Shown: one piece after another, positions 7,261 through 8,495 of the stretch | Numbering within the stretch: the stretch's first letter is position 1 | Layout of the letters: every line of letters begins with the position of its first letter | Assembly: GCA_964012875.1 (NCBI GenBank) | Contig: CAXGUU010000135.1 | Coordinates: 1 to 8,495, forward strand | DNA: 8,495 nucleotides | Direction of reading: 5' to 3' | DNA from: CAXGUU01 sp964012875 | GTDB taxonomy: Bacteria; Pseudomonadota; Gammaproteobacteria; Ga0077536 | Translations under genes and position numbers: made by a program | The notes under the pieces: model-generated | What the model saw: only the letters and a program-made list of their open reading frames with translations | The model's database searches: none | What the model was told of the DNA's origin: nothing

Positions 7261-7728
7261 TTGCTCGTGAACTCATCGATCTGGAAACCTCATGTCGCGG
7301 CTGCGACCGTGATCGAGCGCGACGGTACCTACCTGTGCGTCGAAGAACACATCGATGGTCGCGCGGTCATCAACCAGCCTGCCGGTCATCTCGATCCCGG
7401 TGAGTCACTGGTGGCCGCAGCAGTCAGGGAAACCTTCGAAGAAACAGCGTGGCGCGTCGAGATTGATTTCCTGATTGGCATTTACCTGATGGAGACTGAG
7501 ATTCCGGGCAAGACCTTCCTGCGCTTTTGCTTTGCCGCGCATGCGATAGAGTTTGATGAGGCAGCGCCGTTGGACACCGAGATCATCCGCACGTACTGGC
7601 TGACACGCGCGCAGCTGAAAGAGCGCCTCGGCGATCTTCGCAGCCCGCTGGTCATGGCAGCGGTGGCCGACTACGAACGTGGCGAGTGCTATCCACTAGA
7701 GATGCTGCATGAATTCAGCCAGCGCTGA
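7261..7728 (+). CDS. nudJ: NudJ-like Nudix hydrolase
   Basis: This small cytoplasmic enzyme (155 residues; E. coli NudJ 153) aligns along its length. It has KPHVAAATVI near the start, NQPAGHL before the Nudix box and LRSPLV followed by YPLEML near the end. The Nudix box spans Gly42-Trp64, with Gly42, Glu48, Arg56, Glu57, Glu60 and Glu61 present, so the metal-binding core is intact. The Gly usual near the end of the box is Ala63. NudJ (also called phosphatase NudJ) in E. coli hydrolyses nucleoside tri- and diphosphates and the thiamine precursor HMP pyrophosphate; the substrate here is inferred. The start is either TTG at 7261 or GTG at 7267. No in-frame ATG lies near, and neither start has a good ribosome site, so translation may depend on ribosomes ending yhdP 20-26 nt upstream. 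The 3' end overlaps mnmA by 20 nt, repeating the nudJ-mnmA pairing of E. coli. Confidence 0.9.
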   Translation: MLVNSSIWKPHVAAATVIERDGTYLCVEEHIDGRAVINQPAGHLDPGESLVAAAVRETFEETAWRVEIDFLIGIYLMETEIPGKTFLRFCFAAHAIEFDEAAPLDTEIIRTYWLTRAQLKERLGDLRSPLVMAAVADYERGECYPLEMLHEFSQR

Positions 7729-8495
7729 ATCCTGGTTCACGGAGAGCTTTGTCTCGCCACCAGCTGATCCACACATCGTTGTTGCGATGTCCGGCGGTGT
7801 TGACTCGTCCGTCGCAGCCCTGTTGGTCAGAGAGGCAGGATTCAAGTGTTCGGCGTTGTTCATGAAGAATTGGAATGAACCCAGCGATTCACCCGACTGC
7901 AACTGGGAAGACGATGTCCGCGATGCCCTGAATGTGTGTGAGCGCCTCGGACTCGATATCAATACTGTCGATTTGTCAGAGGACTACTGGGACAAGGTGT
8001 TCCGCAGTTTCGTGGAAGAATACGAGCGCGGCCGCACACCCAATCCTGACATTCTGTGCAATCGTGAAATCAAGTTCCGGGCCTTCGTCGAATGTGCGGC
8101 ACAACAGGGCGGTGATCTGATCGCAACAGGGCACTACGTGCGGAACCGCTATCAGGCCGGTCGCCATTCGCTGCAGCGCGGTCATGATCGTAACAAGGAT
8201 CAAAGCTACTTTCTTTACACGCTCGGCCAGCATGAGTTGTCACGCGCCGTGTTTCCGATCGGGCACCTGGACAAACCGACGGTTCGCGAAATGGCCCGTG
8301 CGGCGGGTTTCGCAGTCCATGAAAAAAAGGATTCCACTGGTATCTGCTTCATAGGCGAACGTCATTTTCGAGATTTCCTGAGTCACTATGTCGCGGCCCG
8401 CCCGGGTCCGATTTTGACCCTCGACGGTACCACTGTAGGAGAACATCAGGGTGCTGTGTTCTATACCCTGGGGCAACGCAAGGGCCTCGGGATCG
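7709..8495 (+). CDS. mnmA: tRNA-specific 2-thiouridylase MnmA, N-terminal 262 codons (cut by window edge)
   Basis: The frame from the ATG at 7709 runs open to the right edge. It shows the ATP-binding PP-loop SGGVDSS (28-34), FMKNW, RTPNPDILCN with Cys117, ATGHYVR, NKDQSYFLYTL, KKDSTGICFIG with Cys213, and LGQRKGLGI at the edge. MnmA adenylates and thiolates C2 of the wobble uridine (U34) in Lys, Glu and Gln tRNAs, taking sulfur from the IscS-Tus relay. Asp114, Cys117 and Cys213 match the catalytic Asp99, Cys102 and Cys199 of E. coli. The start overlaps the Nudix gene by 20 nt, indicating translational coupling; only a weak AGAG lies upstream. It gives an N-terminus about 15 residues longer before the PP-loop than in E. 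coli. A start at 7787 is unlikely because it would remove the first beta-strand. The C-terminal beta-barrel domains lie outside the window. Confidence 0.95.
   Translation, partial: MNSASAESWFTESFVSPPADPHIVVAMSGGVDSSVAALLVREAGFKCSALFMKNWNEPSDSPDCNWEDDVRDALNVCERLGLDINTVDLSEDYWDKVFRSFVEEYERGRTPNPDILCNREIKFRAFVECAAQQGGDLIATGHYVRNRYQAGRHSLQRGHDRNKDQSYFLYTLGQHELSRAVFPIGHLDKPTVREMARAAGFAVHEKKDSTGICFIGERHFRDFLSHYVAARPGPILTLDGTTVGEHQGAVFYTLGQRKGLGI

Overview
The window reads as chromosomal DNA of a GC-rich gammaproteobacterium. The evidence is close, full-length similarity of RNase G, YhdP, a NudJ-type Nudix hydrolase and MnmA to their Escherichia coli counterparts. The E. coli genes rng-yhdP and nudJ-mnmA form two separate neighbourhoods; here they are joined in one run. 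The genus cannot be named from this stretch. No tRNA, rRNA, CRISPR array, transposon or phage gene was seen.

Left part, minus strand (1-1529): the window opens inside the 5' end of a glycolate oxidase FAD subunit gene (glcD, start at 187, running off the left edge). Upstream of it in the same direction is a complete gene for a GlgC (ADP-glucose pyrophosphorylase) family protein. Its fold motifs are conserved, but nearly every classical catalytic residue is replaced. It looks like a maintained pseudoenzyme or regulatory subunit rather than a decayed gene, and it is the most unusual object in the window.

Divergent spacer (1530-1836): 307 bases without a gene. It holds a perfect TATAAT box facing rng and three short inverted repeats that would lie in the leader of rng.

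Right part, plus strand (1837-8495): rng (RNase G), yhdP (large AsmA-like envelope protein), a NudJ-like Nudix hydrolase and mnmA (tRNA 2-thiouridylase, cut by the right edge). The gaps are 55 nt, about 20-26 nt, and a 20-nt overlap, so the four genes are plausibly one transcription unit. It combines RNA maturation and decay (rng), envelope lipid transport (yhdP), pyrophosphate housekeeping (Nudix) and tRNA wobble-uridine thiolation (mnmA).

Apart from the degenerate GlgC homologue, the content is ordinary housekeeping. The other points worth checking are an insertion in RNase G, a nine-G run inside yhdP, a substituted Nudix box and the structured rng leader. No clearly new multi-gene system was found.
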